DNA of 64,000 nt. Origin: Sepiola atlantica. Its lineage: Eukaryota > Mollusca > Cephalopoda > Sepiida > Sepiolidae. Shown here piece after piece: positions 1-9,588 of the stretch. The stretch covers positions 72,375,288 to 72,439,287 of the forward strand of contig OY744523.1 in assembly GCA_963556195.1 (NCBI GenBank). The letters are read 5' to 3'. The position numbers were made by a program, and so were the translations under genes. The notes under the pieces are model-generated. The model was not told where the DNA came from. It saw only the letters and a list, made by a program, of their open reading frames with translations, and made no database searches. The first letter of the stretch is position 1, and each line of letters starts with the position of its first letter.

Positions 1-532
1 GCAGATATTTCAATATAAGCATTTAAAATGAAAACAAATGAATAAGTTAGTTTAAAATGAAAAAAAAACGATAAATAAGTTACTTTAAAAGGAAAACAGG
101 CGAACAGTTAAAATATAGAACAAATGAAATTCAAACAAATAATTTCAATGAAAACAAGCAATAAAGTTACCAGTGCAGAATTTTTTTTCTTCATAAATCA
201 AACTTAGAATAAATTAAGCAGTAAAAGAAAATTTGAAACATTCAACTAAATTATCCAACAGATTTTTTTTATGAGTAACATTATCATTTTTCTGACCACA
301 AAATTTATTTAACGGAGAATTTAAAGTGCTCCAAACAAGCATTTTTTCTATTTCCTTTCAATACTGTGATCCTAATCACGAGAGTCAACATGAAAAAAAA
401 CATTAGAGAACCTCTATTAATCCCTTGAAAATAGCAGTTCATTTCAGGTATTTCAAAGTCTCGTTTGGCGATGGCTAGCATCAACCACTGTGACGTCAGC
501 AGAAAAACGAGACTCAATGGAAAGGCCTTCTC
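1..532. other. AT-rich flank of the BEL element, no gene seen
   Basis: This stretch is AT-rich and holds no convincing coding region. Positions 1-110 contain about three loose tandem copies of a roughly 30-35 bp unit built on TTTAAAATGAAAA followed by AATAAGTTA. Homopolymer runs are common. It is either host intergenic DNA or an older unrecognised repeat into which the BEL/Pao element inserted. Confidence 0.5.
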
Positions 533-946
533 TGTAGGAAAAAATCCAAATTCTAAATCAATACTCTGAAAGGGGCCGAGGCAGCAGTCAGGGATGGGTT
601 ACAAAAGGAATTGCTCCCTTAGCGACCCAACCAATAGGTCTGGTAACAATATGTAATGGGGCAGAGAAAGGATTTCCCTGCAGGAGCAACGATCCAGCGT
701 CTGGTCTATAGTGAGTCGAATAATGTACTAATTCTGGTCACCACCAAGCTCTCGAACACAATAACACACTAACACTTTACTTCCCGGTGAGATGTAGAAC
801 CTCAATTTATAGGCGTGTAACAACCTGCCAGCCCCATCTTAACATACATAAATATCACCTCTTTATTTCTGCTCATGTTGGTCTTATCGCCACCCCACTT
901 GAAGGCCGGCACCAGCAATCAGTATGTATCACCTTTTTTTTCCACA
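533..946 (-). repeat. BEL/Pao 3' LTR
   Basis: Direct repeat of 13352-13764. It starts TGTAGGAAAAAATCC and ends in TTTTCCACA on the plus strand. The element reads on the minus strand, so this is its 3' LTR. The adjacent element-internal sequence (947-960) is pyrimidine/purine-biased like a polypurine tract. Confidence 0.9.
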
Positions 947-1323
947 CACTCCCAACAAAAGACAAAATAAATAAAAAGTTAGAGGAAAAAAAAGTATCGA
1001 AATCCCTGATTTTTCAACTTTCAAACTAATCTGGTATGCGAAAAAATAAAGATGCAAGTCATGCCAAACGGCTCCCTTGATCATGTTCACACAACAGAAC
1101 TGCCCGCTATCATGAGGAACGCTAATCGTATACAAACTCCAATTTTGACTAGGGAAAAGGGGGGGATTCCACAATTTTTACACACCCATCCACTTTTTAG
1201 TCACAGTTTAAGGTCTTTTCTTAATACCTCCACCAGTTAATTCTGGTTTCTTTCTAGACCCCCAATAAGCTGGGTCTACTGGGTCGCCGTGGCCTTCAAA
1301 ATTGACAAAACCACTGTTCCTCT
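947..1323 (-). other. BEL/Pao sequence between integrase and 3' LTR
   Basis: This is the element-internal region between the integrase-PHD reading frame and the 3' LTR. In another frame its start (about 1290-1335) carries the last part of the PHD finger, with a WFC motif followed by a stop. The rest shows no coding signal and probably contains the polypurine tract beside the LTR. Confidence 0.5.
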
Positions 1324-2283
1324 TCAGGAGGTGTAACAACCAAGCCCACAGTCAAAATGGAACCAATCATTGCATTGATCACAGGCAATCATTGATCTCG
1401 AATCTTCAGGTCTGTTGCAAGTTGGACAAATCCAGATCCTGGTGCTTTCATGGGGTTGGGAAGATAGGGTTTGGTCTTGTGAGTCTACTGGTTCTTCATT
1501 TAAGACTTCCTCTGCAGGTTCCTTTGATTGTGGATAGATTTCCAGTGGAAACAGGTGCTTAATGGAATGAATGAGTACAGAACCGTTTCCCTTTCTCAAC
1601 TTGGCGGAACGTACCAATCCGTCACTACCTTTGATCAGTTCAAGGACTTCGCCTATAGACCAAAATGGTCTAGTTTTGAGGGGGTCCTTAATTAACACTA
1701 TATCACCCTTCCTGATGATGTTCTCAAAAGGGCCTGATAACCTGAAATTTCTTTCTCTTAGACTCAAAAGGTAGTCTTCCTGCCATATCTTCCTAAATTT
1801 CTCCAAACTCTCTTCCCGATAACAGAGCGTCCTCCTCAAATTGGTCCTGCTAAGAGGCTCTGTTGTTTCCAGATCATCATTCAGTCGGATTAACAATCCT
1901 TGGCTCACATTTGAACCCACAAGAGAATTCGGAGTTAGCCCATCCAAACTATCAGAGCTTCTATAAGTCAGGGGGCGGCTATTAATGGCCTCCTGAAGAT
2001 CTGATAATATGGTCAGTAGTCCAAAATAATCCACCTTTCCTCTTCCTATTGACTTGTACAGACAGTTCTTGATGGTCTTAATTGTCCTCTCCCAAGTGCC
2101 TCCATACCAAGCTGAATAAAGGGGTATAGTGCAATGTTTGAGGTTATAAATACCAACTTGTTCTTTGTATTCTTCTGTAATCATGCCCCAATCTATCACT
2201 CTGGCAGCAGCCACGAAAGTCTTTGCATTGTCAGAATAAAGATGAGAGGGGATGCCATTCACATTTGTGAAGCGAACAAAGGC
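1324..2283 (-). pseudogene. BEL/Pao integrase, C-terminal half, with DUF5641-like region and PHD finger
   Basis: This continues the integrase core interrupted at 6658. It holds the second catalytic Asp in LYSDNAKTF and the catalytic Glu in WYGGTWER, then a DUF5641-like module (KGDIVLIKD, IGEVLEL, RSAKLR) typical of BEL/Pao C-termini. The frame ends in an unusual extra domain with WICPTC, ACDQC and WFHFDC motifs, the C4HC3 spacing of a PHD zinc finger. The remaining PHD part lies one nucleotide out of frame just downstream, and its last cysteine position is a TGA stop. A PHD finger commonly reads histone H3 tails, so it could steer integration to particular chromatin; that role is inference. 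The gypsy1 junction at about 2283 lies between the two aspartates, so the enzyme cannot be made from this copy. Confidence 0.85.
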
Positions 2284-2617
2284 TGATGAACACTTGGACA
2301 ATAAAAAGTCGAACAGAATGAAGGAAGAAAGCGACCACGTGTTTGCGCGTGTTGTCTTACCTGCTGGGATGATCGCGGGGAGGGCGGAAATTAAATTAAT
2401 GGCGGCTGTGGTTTTTTGTACGATTATTGAGCGACGATGTCAGGCCTCACGTGACTGTTTTTCTGACCACCGATTGGCTGATGATGAACACTTGGACAAT
2501 AAAAGGAGTATGTTCAGAAGATCAAGGGAGTGTCTATCAACTGCATCAGTGTGATTAGACGTCCGACGTGCGTGTGTTAATCAACTGCCGTAGTTGCGTA
2601 GTTGCGAAACGAATACA
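2284..2617 (+). repeat. gypsy1 5' LTR with an extra duplicated block
   Basis: Identity with the 3' LTR begins at about 2305 (AAAGTCGAACAG) and ends at GAATACA (2617). The 21 bases before it (2284-2304) repeat a block inside the LTR (2482-2504, beginning TGATGAACACTTGGACAAT). This LTR also carries about 17 extra bases after AATAAAAGG that the 3' LTR lacks. Confidence 0.8.
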
Positions 2618-3377
2618 AGCTATTTCGGCGAAATGGGGGAAAAAAATTGACCTCAAATTAATACCAGAGTTTGATGGATCGAACCCGGTAATTGACTGGG
2701 TGGAAAAGGTGGAATTACATTGCCTTTTGTCTGGCGTAAAAAACCTCGAACATGTTGTTCCTCTGCGCTTGTCCGGCGGCGCCTTTGCGGTGTATCAACA
2801 GCTCAGCCATGAGGGCAAACAGGACTACGAGAAAATCAAGGTGGCACTGTTCAAGGCGTTTGCGATTGACCCCACCACTGCTTGGGAGCAACTTGAGGCA
2901 AGGACCTTATGTCCGGGCGAAACGGTCGACGTGTACTTGGCAGAGCTGACAAAGTTGACAGTGTTGTTTGGTGGACTGCCTGAGCGGGCCTTAGCATGCA
3001 AATTCCTAGCGGGACTCCCGACAGGAGCGAAGCAACTACTACGAGCTAGCTCAAGTGCAGATTCGCTGCCCCTTAATGACCTAGTAGATCGGGCCAGGAC
3101 TGTAATGAAGAATTACTCCGAAATGAGGGAACCAGTAAGTGCTGCTGCTCAGTCCACACCGAATGATAAGAAACGGTATCAAGGACCCGGTCCACGTGGT
3201 GGAATCGTATGCTACAGATGCATTGGACAGGGCCACATCGCAAGGAACTGCCGGCAACAAGCAATGGCTGTTCGCTGCTACCGGTGTAAGGAAGCTGGCC
3301 ATATAGCTCAAGACTGTCCGGGAAACGGAACCGGAGACAAGGTGTCAGCGTCGACCTCTTCCCCACGCAGAAATTAA
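2568..3377 (+). CDS. gypsy1 Gag with two CCHC zinc knuckles
   Basis: The frame carries a retrotransposon capsid region (about residues 30-180, motifs PEFDGSNPVIDWVEKVE and FKAFAIDP) followed by two CCHC knuckles, CYRCIGQGHIARNC and CYRCKEAGHIAQDC, near the C-terminus. Gag packages element RNA into cytoplasmic particles. The frame opens without an ATG: its first codon here is GTG inside the LTR. A plausible ATG lies at 2633-2635 in another frame, just before a seven-A run at about 2641-2647, so a one-base homopolymer change may have knocked the start out of frame. Pol overlaps the 3' end in the -1 frame, with a GGGAAAC heptamer at 3320-3326. Capsid assignment rests on context and pattern, not a profile search. 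Confidence 0.8.
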   Translation: MRVLINCRSCVVAKRIQAISAKWGKKIDLKLIPEFDGSNPVIDWVEKVELHCLLSGVKNLEHVVPLRLSGGAFAVYQQLSHEGKQDYEKIKVALFKAFAIDPTTAWEQLEARTLCPGETVDVYLAELTKLTVLFGGLPERALACKFLAGLPTGAKQLLRASSSADSLPLNDLVDRARTVMKNYSEMREPVSAAAQSTPNDKKRYQGPGPRGGIVCYRCIGQGHIARNCRQQAMAVRCYRCKEAGHIAQDCPGNGTGDKVSASTSSPRRN

Positions 3378-6300
3378 ATGAGACGCTGCCGATCATCCCG
3401 ATATATATCAACGAAACACTGTGCTCAGCACTCCTCGATTCCGGGTGCTCCCGCACTATCGTATGTGCAGATCTCTGCCACATTTGGAGAAAGAAGAACG
3501 TCAGAGTGACTACCATCAGTGGAGAGACGCGCACATGTTGCGGCGTGGGCAATGTAACTATACGGACGAAAAATGGAAGCTCCGCTAACCTAGAGGTGCT
3601 GGTAGTGCTCGAAAAACCCCTGAGTTTTGACCTGCTCCTAGGATATGATGCCATCAGAGCCCTTGGTGGTGTCCATATAACGGTGACAGGGGCGGTACAT
3701 TTTCAGGAGAAAGCCCCAGTGTGTGCTGCGCTAAGGATCGACCAACCAGACTTCAGCGTCGAATTTGACGAGCAAAAGAGGGTTTGGACTGCCTCATGGA
3801 AGTGGTCGAAAAACAGTGAACCAGCCAAACTGCAGAATGGAATAACTGAATACCATGTGCCCGACCACATGAGGCCCGCGTACGAAGAGGAACTTCGCAA
3901 ATGGATCGAGGATGGCTGGCTGATTCCCTACCCATACAAAAAACTTGGACCTCCTAAGGGTCTGATCCCATTAATGGCAGTCGCTCAGCACAACAAAGCC
4001 AAAGTCAGGCCGGTAATGGACTACCGAGAACTGAACTCGCATGTCGATGCATTTACAGCTGATGCTGACGTGTGTGCTAGCAAACTACGAGAGTGGCGCC
4101 AGCTGGGTTCTAATGTGTCCCTGTTGGATCTGAGAAGGGCATATCTGCAGGTCCGAGTTAACGAGACAATGTGGCCGTTTCAGACGGTAGTGTTTGCCGG
4201 TAGGAGGTATTGCCTCACAAGACTGGGCTTTGGGCTGAACGTTGCGCCCCAAATAATGAAGACGATTGTCAATGCTGCATTGTCACAGGATAAGACCGTA
4301 AAAGAAGGGACACAGCATACCTTGACGACATACGTGGATGAAGACATTGTGCCGTCATCACGTGTGAGGGCCAAGCTAGCCGAACTTGGACTGATGTGTA
4401 AGGATCCAGAACGCTTGGAGGATGGCACTCGTGTCTTAGGGTTGAGCGTTCAACAGGAGCGAGGGACCTTGAAGTGGGGGTGCGGAACTGCATTTCCTGA
4501 AGTGCCCCATGTCCTTACGAGGCGGGCTATATTTTCCCTGTGTGGAAAACTGGTGGGACACCTACCAGTAGGTGGATGGACTCGGGCCGCGACAGCCATC
4601 ATGAAGAGGAGGGCGAGTGCAGTTACCAAAGGTTGGGATGACAAAACGGTGGACAATTTGTTGCGGCGCATGGTGAAGGAGACCATCACAAGAGTCGAGC
4701 AGGAGGACCCCGCTAAAGGAGATTGGTGCGTCCAGGGAGACAGGCTAAATGTGTGGGTGGATGCGAGCTCCCTCGCGATCGGGGCGCTATTGGAGATGAA
4801 CGGGTCCGTGATTGAGGACGCCTGCTGGTTGCGACCAATGGATGATGCTGCTCACATCAACCTGGCGGAGTTGGATGCGGTAACAAAAGGAATAAACTTG
4901 GCACTCCAGTGGAAAGTCAAAGAATTATGCATACACACAGATTCGCTGTGCGTATACCACTGGATACTTGACACACTAACAGGCAAAGCGAGAGTGCGCA
5001 CCAAGGCGGCTACCGAAATGCTAATCAGACGAAGGTCGGAGACAATAAGGAAGTTGGTGGAAGAGTACGACCTATCGGTGAATGCGGTGCTTGTCACTTC
5101 AACCTGCAATCTTGCCGATAGACTTACCCGTGTGCCCCAGAGATGGTTCGACGCAATGAAGAAAGAAGCCGAACCAGGGTCTTTATGTGCTGCCTCTGTT
5201 GAGGAGACGGATAAAATCAAGAAGGTACACCATGACAGTGGACACCCCGGAGTGAGACGGACGTATTATTTCGTACGCTTAACCAACCCGTCAGTGTCCA
5301 AAAGCAAAGTAGAAGCAGTGGTCAAGGAATGCCAAATATGCCAGTCAATCGACCCTGCTCCCACCAAATGGCAGAAAGGTCGGCTGGAAGTCGACGAGAA
5401 TTGGAGCCGACTGGGCATGGACATAACCCATTATGGTGGTCAGCACTTCCTCACACTGATCGATTGCGGACCAACGAGGTTTGCGATCTGGCGATTATTA
5501 ACAAGACAGGACTCGGCTAGTGTCATCCGTCAATTAGAGTCCATATTTTACGAGCGGGGGCCACCTGAAGAGATTCTCACTGACAACGACACAGCCTTTT
5601 GCGGCGGAGAATTCAGGCGTTTTGTAGACAAGTGGGGGATCCGGCTTAGACACAGGTGTGCATATGTACCGAGTGGCAACGGTATAGCGGAGCGGTGCCA
5701 CCGAAGTGTGAGGAGGATAGCAGCAAGGAAGCAATGTACGATTGCAGAGGCAGTATATAGGTACAATACGACACCAAAGGATGACGCGACTGCTGAAAGT
5801 GCACCTGCTAATGCGATACATTGCTATCGAGTGCGTGTTAAGGGCATTGATGCCTGCCTGCCTAATCAGAAGAGGACGCAAGGACGGTACAAGTTGGGGG
5901 ACGCCGTTTGGGTAAGGCCTCCCAGTAACCGATGTACGACCAGTTTCAGAAGAGGACGGATCACCGGCATAATTAGTGAGCAGGCTGTGCTGGTTAATGG
6001 TACTCCACGGCATGTGAAGGATGTCCGGCCCGCCCTTGATACAAACCAAATATCGAACAGCGAAAGTGATGAATCATCCAATGATGAAATGTGGATCCGA
6101 CCTATGCCCCGTTGCCGTGATGACATGGCTGAGACCCTCAGCACAGATGGCGATAGTTCCAGCGCCACTTCTGAAAGCCCCAATGACGATGGAGCCCAGC
6201 TTGATGGAAGGACTGCTGGCAACGTTAATGGCGACAGATCTGTTACCCCTCCTGAGAGCTCTGATGAAGATGAAGAAGTCCAGCTAATCCCCCTCCGTAG

Positions 6301-6457
6301 GAGTGCCCGTAACAAACGACCGCGGCCGCAATGCCGCATGTGTGATCTTGAGACCAGAGGGGAGTGTAAAGTCGAACAGAATGAAGGAAGAAAGCGACCA
6401 CGTGTTTGCGCGTGTTGTCTTACCTGCTGGGATGATCGCGGGGAGGGCGGAAATTAA
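3290..6457 (+). CDS. gypsy1 Pol polyprotein: protease, RT, RNase H, integrase
   Basis: This uninterrupted frame is -1 relative to gag; its first ATG is not needed if frameshifting is used. In order it shows an aspartic protease (LLDSGCSRTIV near 3431), RT (VRPVMDYRELN, LLDLRRAYLQV, RLGFGLNVAP), RNase H (VWVDASSLAIGALL, HINLAELDA, IHTDSLCVY) and integrase. The integrase has an HHCC zinc site (HHDSGHPG with CQIC) and a DDE triad in GMDITHY, LTDNDTAF and NGIAERCHR. The RT active-site box reads YVDED where YxDD is expected (gypsy2 has YIDD), followed by a shorter loop, so polymerase activity may be impaired. The C-terminus is acidic and Ser-rich and reads through into the 3' LTR with several cysteines. 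Confidence 0.88.
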   Translation, partial: GSWPYSSRLSGKRNRRQGVSVDLFPTQKLNETLPIIPIYINETLCSALLDSGCSRTIVCADLCHIWRKKNVRVTTISGETRTCCGVGNVTIRTKNGSSANLEVLVVLEKPLSFDLLLGYDAIRALGGVHITVTGAVHFQEKAPVCAALRIDQPDFSVEFDEQKRVWTASWKWSKNSEPAKLQNGITEYHVPDHMRPAYEEELRKWIEDGWLIPYPYKKLGPPKGLIPLMAVAQHNKAKVRPVMDYRELNSHVDAFTADADVCASKLREWRQLGSNVSLLDLRRAYLQVRVNETMWPFQTVVFAGRRYCLTRLGFGLNVAPQIMKTIVNAALSQDKTVKEGTQHTLTTYVDEDIVPSSRVRAKLAELGLMCKDPERLEDGTRVLGLSVQQERGTLKWGCGTAFPEVPHVLTRRAIFSLCGKLVGHLPVGGWTRAATAIMKRRASAVTKGWDDKTVDNLLRRMVKETITRVEQEDPAKGDWCVQGDRLNVWVDASSLAIGALLEMNGSVIEDACWLRPMDDAAHINLAELDAVTKGINLALQWKVKELCIHTDSLCVYHWILDTLTGKARVRTKAATEMLIRRRSETIRKLVEEYDLSVNAVLVTSTCNLADRLTRVPQRWFDAMKKEAEPGSLCAASVEETDKIKKVHHDSGHPGVRRTYYFVRLTNPSVSKSKVEAVVKECQICQSIDPAPTKWQKGRLEVDENWSRLGMDITHYGGQHFLTLIDCGPTRFAIWRLLTRQDSASVIRQLESIFYERGPPEEILTDNDTAFCGGEFRRFVDKWGIRLRHRCAYVPSGNGIAERCHRSVRRIAARKQCTIAEAVYRYNTTPKDDATAESAPANAIHCYRVRVKGIDACLPNQKRTQGRYKLGDAVWVRPPSNRCTTSFRRGRITGIISEQAVLVNGTPRHVKDVRPALDTNQISNSESDESSNDEMWIRPMPRCRDDMAETLSTDGDSSSATSESPNDDGAQLDGRTAGNVNGDRSVTPPESSDEDEEVQLIPLRRSARNKRPRPQCRMCDLETRGECKVEQNEGRKRPRVCACCLTCWDDRGEGGN
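3320..3326 (+). promoter_or_regulatory. Candidate -1 ribosomal frameshift site GGGAAAC
   Basis: Gag codons begin at positions divisible by three, so the heptamer reads G GGA AAC, the X XXY YYZ arrangement of a -1 slippery site. The pol frame (-1) is open from 3290 and overlaps gag to 3377, with the heptamer inside the overlap just after the second zinc knuckle. GC-rich sequence follows and could fold. Confidence 0.6.
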
Positions 6458-6657
6458 ATTAATGGCGGCTGTGGTTTTTTGTACGATTATTGAGCGATGA
6501 CGTCAGGCCTCACGTAACTGTTTTTCTGACCACCGATTGGCTGATGATGAACACTTGGACAATAAGGGAGTGTCTATCAACTGCATCAGTGTGATTAGAC
6601 GTCCGACGTGCGTGTGTTAATCAACTGCCGTAGTTGCGTAGTTGCGAAACGAATACA
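6365..6657 (+). repeat. gypsy1 3' LTR
   Basis: Near-identical to the 5' LTR. It starts at TGTAAAGTCG or at AAAGTCG (6368) and ends at GAATACA. Pol ends inside it. It is followed directly by BEL integrase sequence on the minus strand. Confidence 0.85.
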
Positions 6658-7546
6658 GTACGAAAGAAGATACACTGATGTCAGGGACGAGTTCTATGTG
6701 AACAGCTCTAACACTCATGCAGGTAAAGATGAGGATATACATCTTGTAATCTTTCACTTCTCCCTTGACCCAGATGTGGCTGGTGTAGTCCATGCCAGTA
6801 TGGAGATATGGCCACACTAAATTTACTCGAGGACCAGGGAGGTCTGTTGCATTTGGTGCTGAAAAGGCAGTGGCATTGAACTTTTTGCACCTGGCACAAG
6901 CATTCACTATCCTTTTAACAGCTTGTCTGGCCTGTGGGATCCAATAACCTGCCAGCCTTACATCACTTAAAATTGTCGCCAAGCCTAAATGTTGGCTTCT
7001 CCGGTGGTATTCCTTTATTATTAGGTTTGTCGCATGATGTTTTTTTCCTAACAAAATAGGATTCTGAACTTCATACGGATGATATTCTGATCCGCCTAAT
7101 CTTCCCCTAGAACGAATGATATGGGAAGAGTCCAGAAAGAGGTTTAGATTCTTTACTAGTTTCGGTTCACCCTTGCCTTCAGGATCCAACAAAAAATCCA
7201 ATTCTGGTGTAAAAGATTCTCTTTGCATGGTTTTTATCAAATAAATTTGCATCTGAAGGTTCTGGTCAGCATCCCTCTTCAGAAGTTTGTTGACAAACTT
7301 AAACATCAAAGTAATAACATTAACTAATTTGATGAAGCTGGAGAATCGCTCTACCGAGACAACAAGGGAAAGTTCATTATCATTTCTTGTTACAATATTA
7401 ACCGAGGGACGAACACATTCTCTCTGTTCTTCTGAAAGACAAGCCAACTTCACTTTGCTCCTCCTGCCTTATCCATGCAGGGCCCGTATACCAATGAGGA
7501 AGTTTCTCCTTAAATTTCTTCAAGGTTAATCCTCTCGTTATATAAT
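6658..7546 (-). pseudogene. BEL/Pao integrase, N-terminal half (zinc domain and first catalytic Asp)
   Basis: The segment opens at the hAT insertion with motifs typical of the BEL RNase H-integrase linker (DDYITRG, LPHWYTGPAWIR). It continues to an HHCC zinc-binding domain (HRRSQHLG with CARCKKFNA) and the first catalytic Asp in TGMDYTSHI, then HIELVPDISVSSFVL, where gypsy1 interrupts. The continuation is at 2283. There is at least one frame change near 7450 between the linker and the long frame 6617-7453. Confidence 0.85.
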
Positions 7547-7554
7547 CGTCTGGT
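7547..7554. repeat. hAT target-site duplication, left copy
   Basis: TCGTCTGG directly precedes the hAT left terminus. The right copy at 9581-9588 reads TCGGCCGG, matching at 6 of 8 positions. Eight bases is the normal hAT duplication length. Confidence 0.7.
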
Positions 7555-9580
7555 AGAGTTGGGCGGTTTTGAAATTTTGGTTTCGGTATCGGTTTCGGTT
7601 TTTTTCCCTTAAAACCTCGTTTTACGGTTCGGTTTTTTGGTTTTTTTGAAAAAAGATTTTTTACTATGGAAGCTATTCATTCTCTTGTGTGATGATTAGT
7701 TATTATTCAACGTTTAGTTGAATTATGCCACTGTTTCGATAATTTTGTGACTGAATCATTCTCCATGATATGAATCATATAAGTTTTAAGGTGTTGACTG
7801 TTGTAATCAAAGTTCTGATAACTGTTGAAAAGGTAACTTGTTAAAACAGTAATTCTTTAACCCATCAGAAGCTAAAATATAACTCAGAAATGCAAGAAAT
7901 TAAAAAACGAAAATTTATTTAAACAAACAAAATAATTTTACAAATAAAATTAAGCAAAAATTATGATGAAAATGAAATATTGTCAAAATTATTTGACAGA
8001 TAAAAATTTAAATTTTTTAATAGGTGAAAATGTTTTTACTCATTTTCTTAGGTTGTGATTGAGAAAAACTAGTTTCTCAGCATGGTTAGGTTTCAGCCTA
8101 CATCTCCGGTCACTAATGACAAGTCCAGCCTTACTAAATATCCGTTCACTCGCTACAGAGGTAGCTGGAATACTCAAAAGTTTTCTTGCCAGAATACAAA
8201 GATTCGGGTAGAGCCTCCCATTTTTCTTCCACCAGACAAAAGGACAGGCTGATGGGTCGATGGCTTTTCCATACAGAAATCGATCTACCTCGTTTTTAAT
8301 CTGAGATATTTTTTTACCGCTGGTATCAATTTCTTTTGTTCTTGCCTGACCTTTCTTTCGGAGAAAACCCCAAAAGTCTTTTTCCCCTTTTGGTTCACTA
8401 CTTTGCTGTACTTCTGCTGGAATGTTTTCGTCCGTGTCATCGGATAGTCGATTGTACAGATTCATGCGTTAATTATTTATTTATAAGCATGTTTTCTGCT
8501 GTGGTTTTTATTTCCACATTTGAAAATACTATTACTTTGAATCTAGGATCCAAGCATGTGGTGATGGCATATAATTCTTCGCTTTCATAGTTGGGTCATC
8601 TTAATTTAATATTGGCTATCACTTGTTCCCCAAAACAATCCAGCTCAGACGTCATCATTTTCTCAATAAGAGTATTGAGAATAGGAATGATCATTGATAT
8701 TGTTGAATATCTAGATGCAGACATAATCTTTGTTGCATCTTCAAAGGGTTTGAGAACATCGACATATACTGTTGCCAGAATAAATTGTCAACTCTAAATA
8801 AATACCATATTAACAATTTAGTAAAATATAAATCGTTGCATAGTCTACGTTTTGAATAACCCATTTTAGGGAGAGAAAACGGTATAGTTGAGAGATAGTT
8901 CTCTAGAAATGACAATTTATGTATGAAGTGGCTTTTCAAAAGTAAACAATGAAATGCCTAATGTTTAAAATAATTTTTTAAATCCGAATAAAGTGATACT
9001 AGCATTGGCAACTACTTTTTTTCTTTTTAAATGTTTATACTCGCTCGCTACTTTTCGTTTATTTACTTTTACAAGTATTTTTTTAAAATTTCATTTTAAT
9101 AACTTATTTTTTTAGATAACTCTGAAACAAACATAAATAATTATTTTACAATTCTGAGTTGAATCAAATAGATTTTCGACATCATACGGAACGCGTTTGA
9201 TTTTTTCTTTTTCATTTGAAAATAGTTTATGCTAAAAATACGATGTCATGTTGTCTGTCGTATTTCTCTTTTTTTCATTTGAAAATTCAAAATGTTAATG
9301 ATAAACAAACTGTAAACAAAGATTTCTTCCTACAAGTCAATTAAATGTTTTTATCATATATTTGTTCAATCTGTCCTCTTACTAATATAACATTTTTTGG
9401 TAATATTCAATTTTATTCAAATCGGAAAATCTTTTCAACCGTGTTTCCTTGTATATGGTGGCTTACTGTAGTAAAAACAATACCGAACGGTTACGGTTTA
9501 AAAAAAAAAAAACGATTCGGTATTCGGTATGGAGACGAAACCGAAAAACCGCGTTTTTTCGGTAAAACCGCCCATCTCTA
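7555..9580 (-). mobile_element. hAT DNA transposon, internally decayed, nested in BEL
   Basis: Terminal inverted repeats TAGAG(T/A)TGGGCGGTTTT match at both ends (7555 inward and 9580 inward) with one mismatch, followed by subterminal GGTTTCGGT-type repeats. An 8-bp flanking duplication (6 of 8 still matching) and a hAT dimerisation-domain fragment on the minus strand agree. The 2.0-kb length and single short coding fragment show a non-autonomous or decayed copy. The rest (about 8470-9340) is AT-rich with no recognisable coding sequence. Confidence 0.88.
8040..8465 (-). pseudogene. hAT transposase C-terminal dimerisation domain, fragment
   Basis: The 141-residue frame holds a conserved hAT C-terminal (hATC) block: CPFVWWKKNGRLYPNL, ARKLLSIPATSVASERIF, FSKAGLVISDRR and LVFLNHNLR. 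This domain mediates transposase dimerisation and resembles the C-terminus of ZBED-type proteins. Full-length hAT transposases are usually 500-700 residues with an N-terminal BED finger and a split DDE domain. None of that is visible here, so this is a relic of a once autonomous element. The N-terminal part of this frame (DDTDENIPAEVQQSSE) is acidic linker. Confidence 0.85.
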
Positions 9581-9588
9581 TCGGCCGG

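Larger units (their letters stand above)
2284..6657 (+). mobile_element. Ty3/gypsy LTR retrotransposon (gypsy1) nested in the BEL integrase
   Basis: About 290-313 bp direct repeats (about 2305-2617 and 6368-6657) flank a gag with two zinc knuckles and a long uninterrupted pol (protease, RT, RNase H, integrase). The two LTRs differ at about three bases plus a 17-bp indel by eye, so insertion was recent relative to the BEL host. On the minus strand the BEL integrase reads into the element from both sides: SFVL ends at 6658 and AFVRF resumes at 2283. I could not see a convincing target duplication. The pol order is protease-RT-RNase H-integrase with no chromodomain. It is related to gypsy2 (45681-55853): both share the same linker and integrase wording. 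Confidence 0.9.

Noticed and set aside
787..1240. Plus-strand open frames in and beside the BEL LTR
   Set aside because: They overlap the LTR and minus-strand element sequence and match no family.
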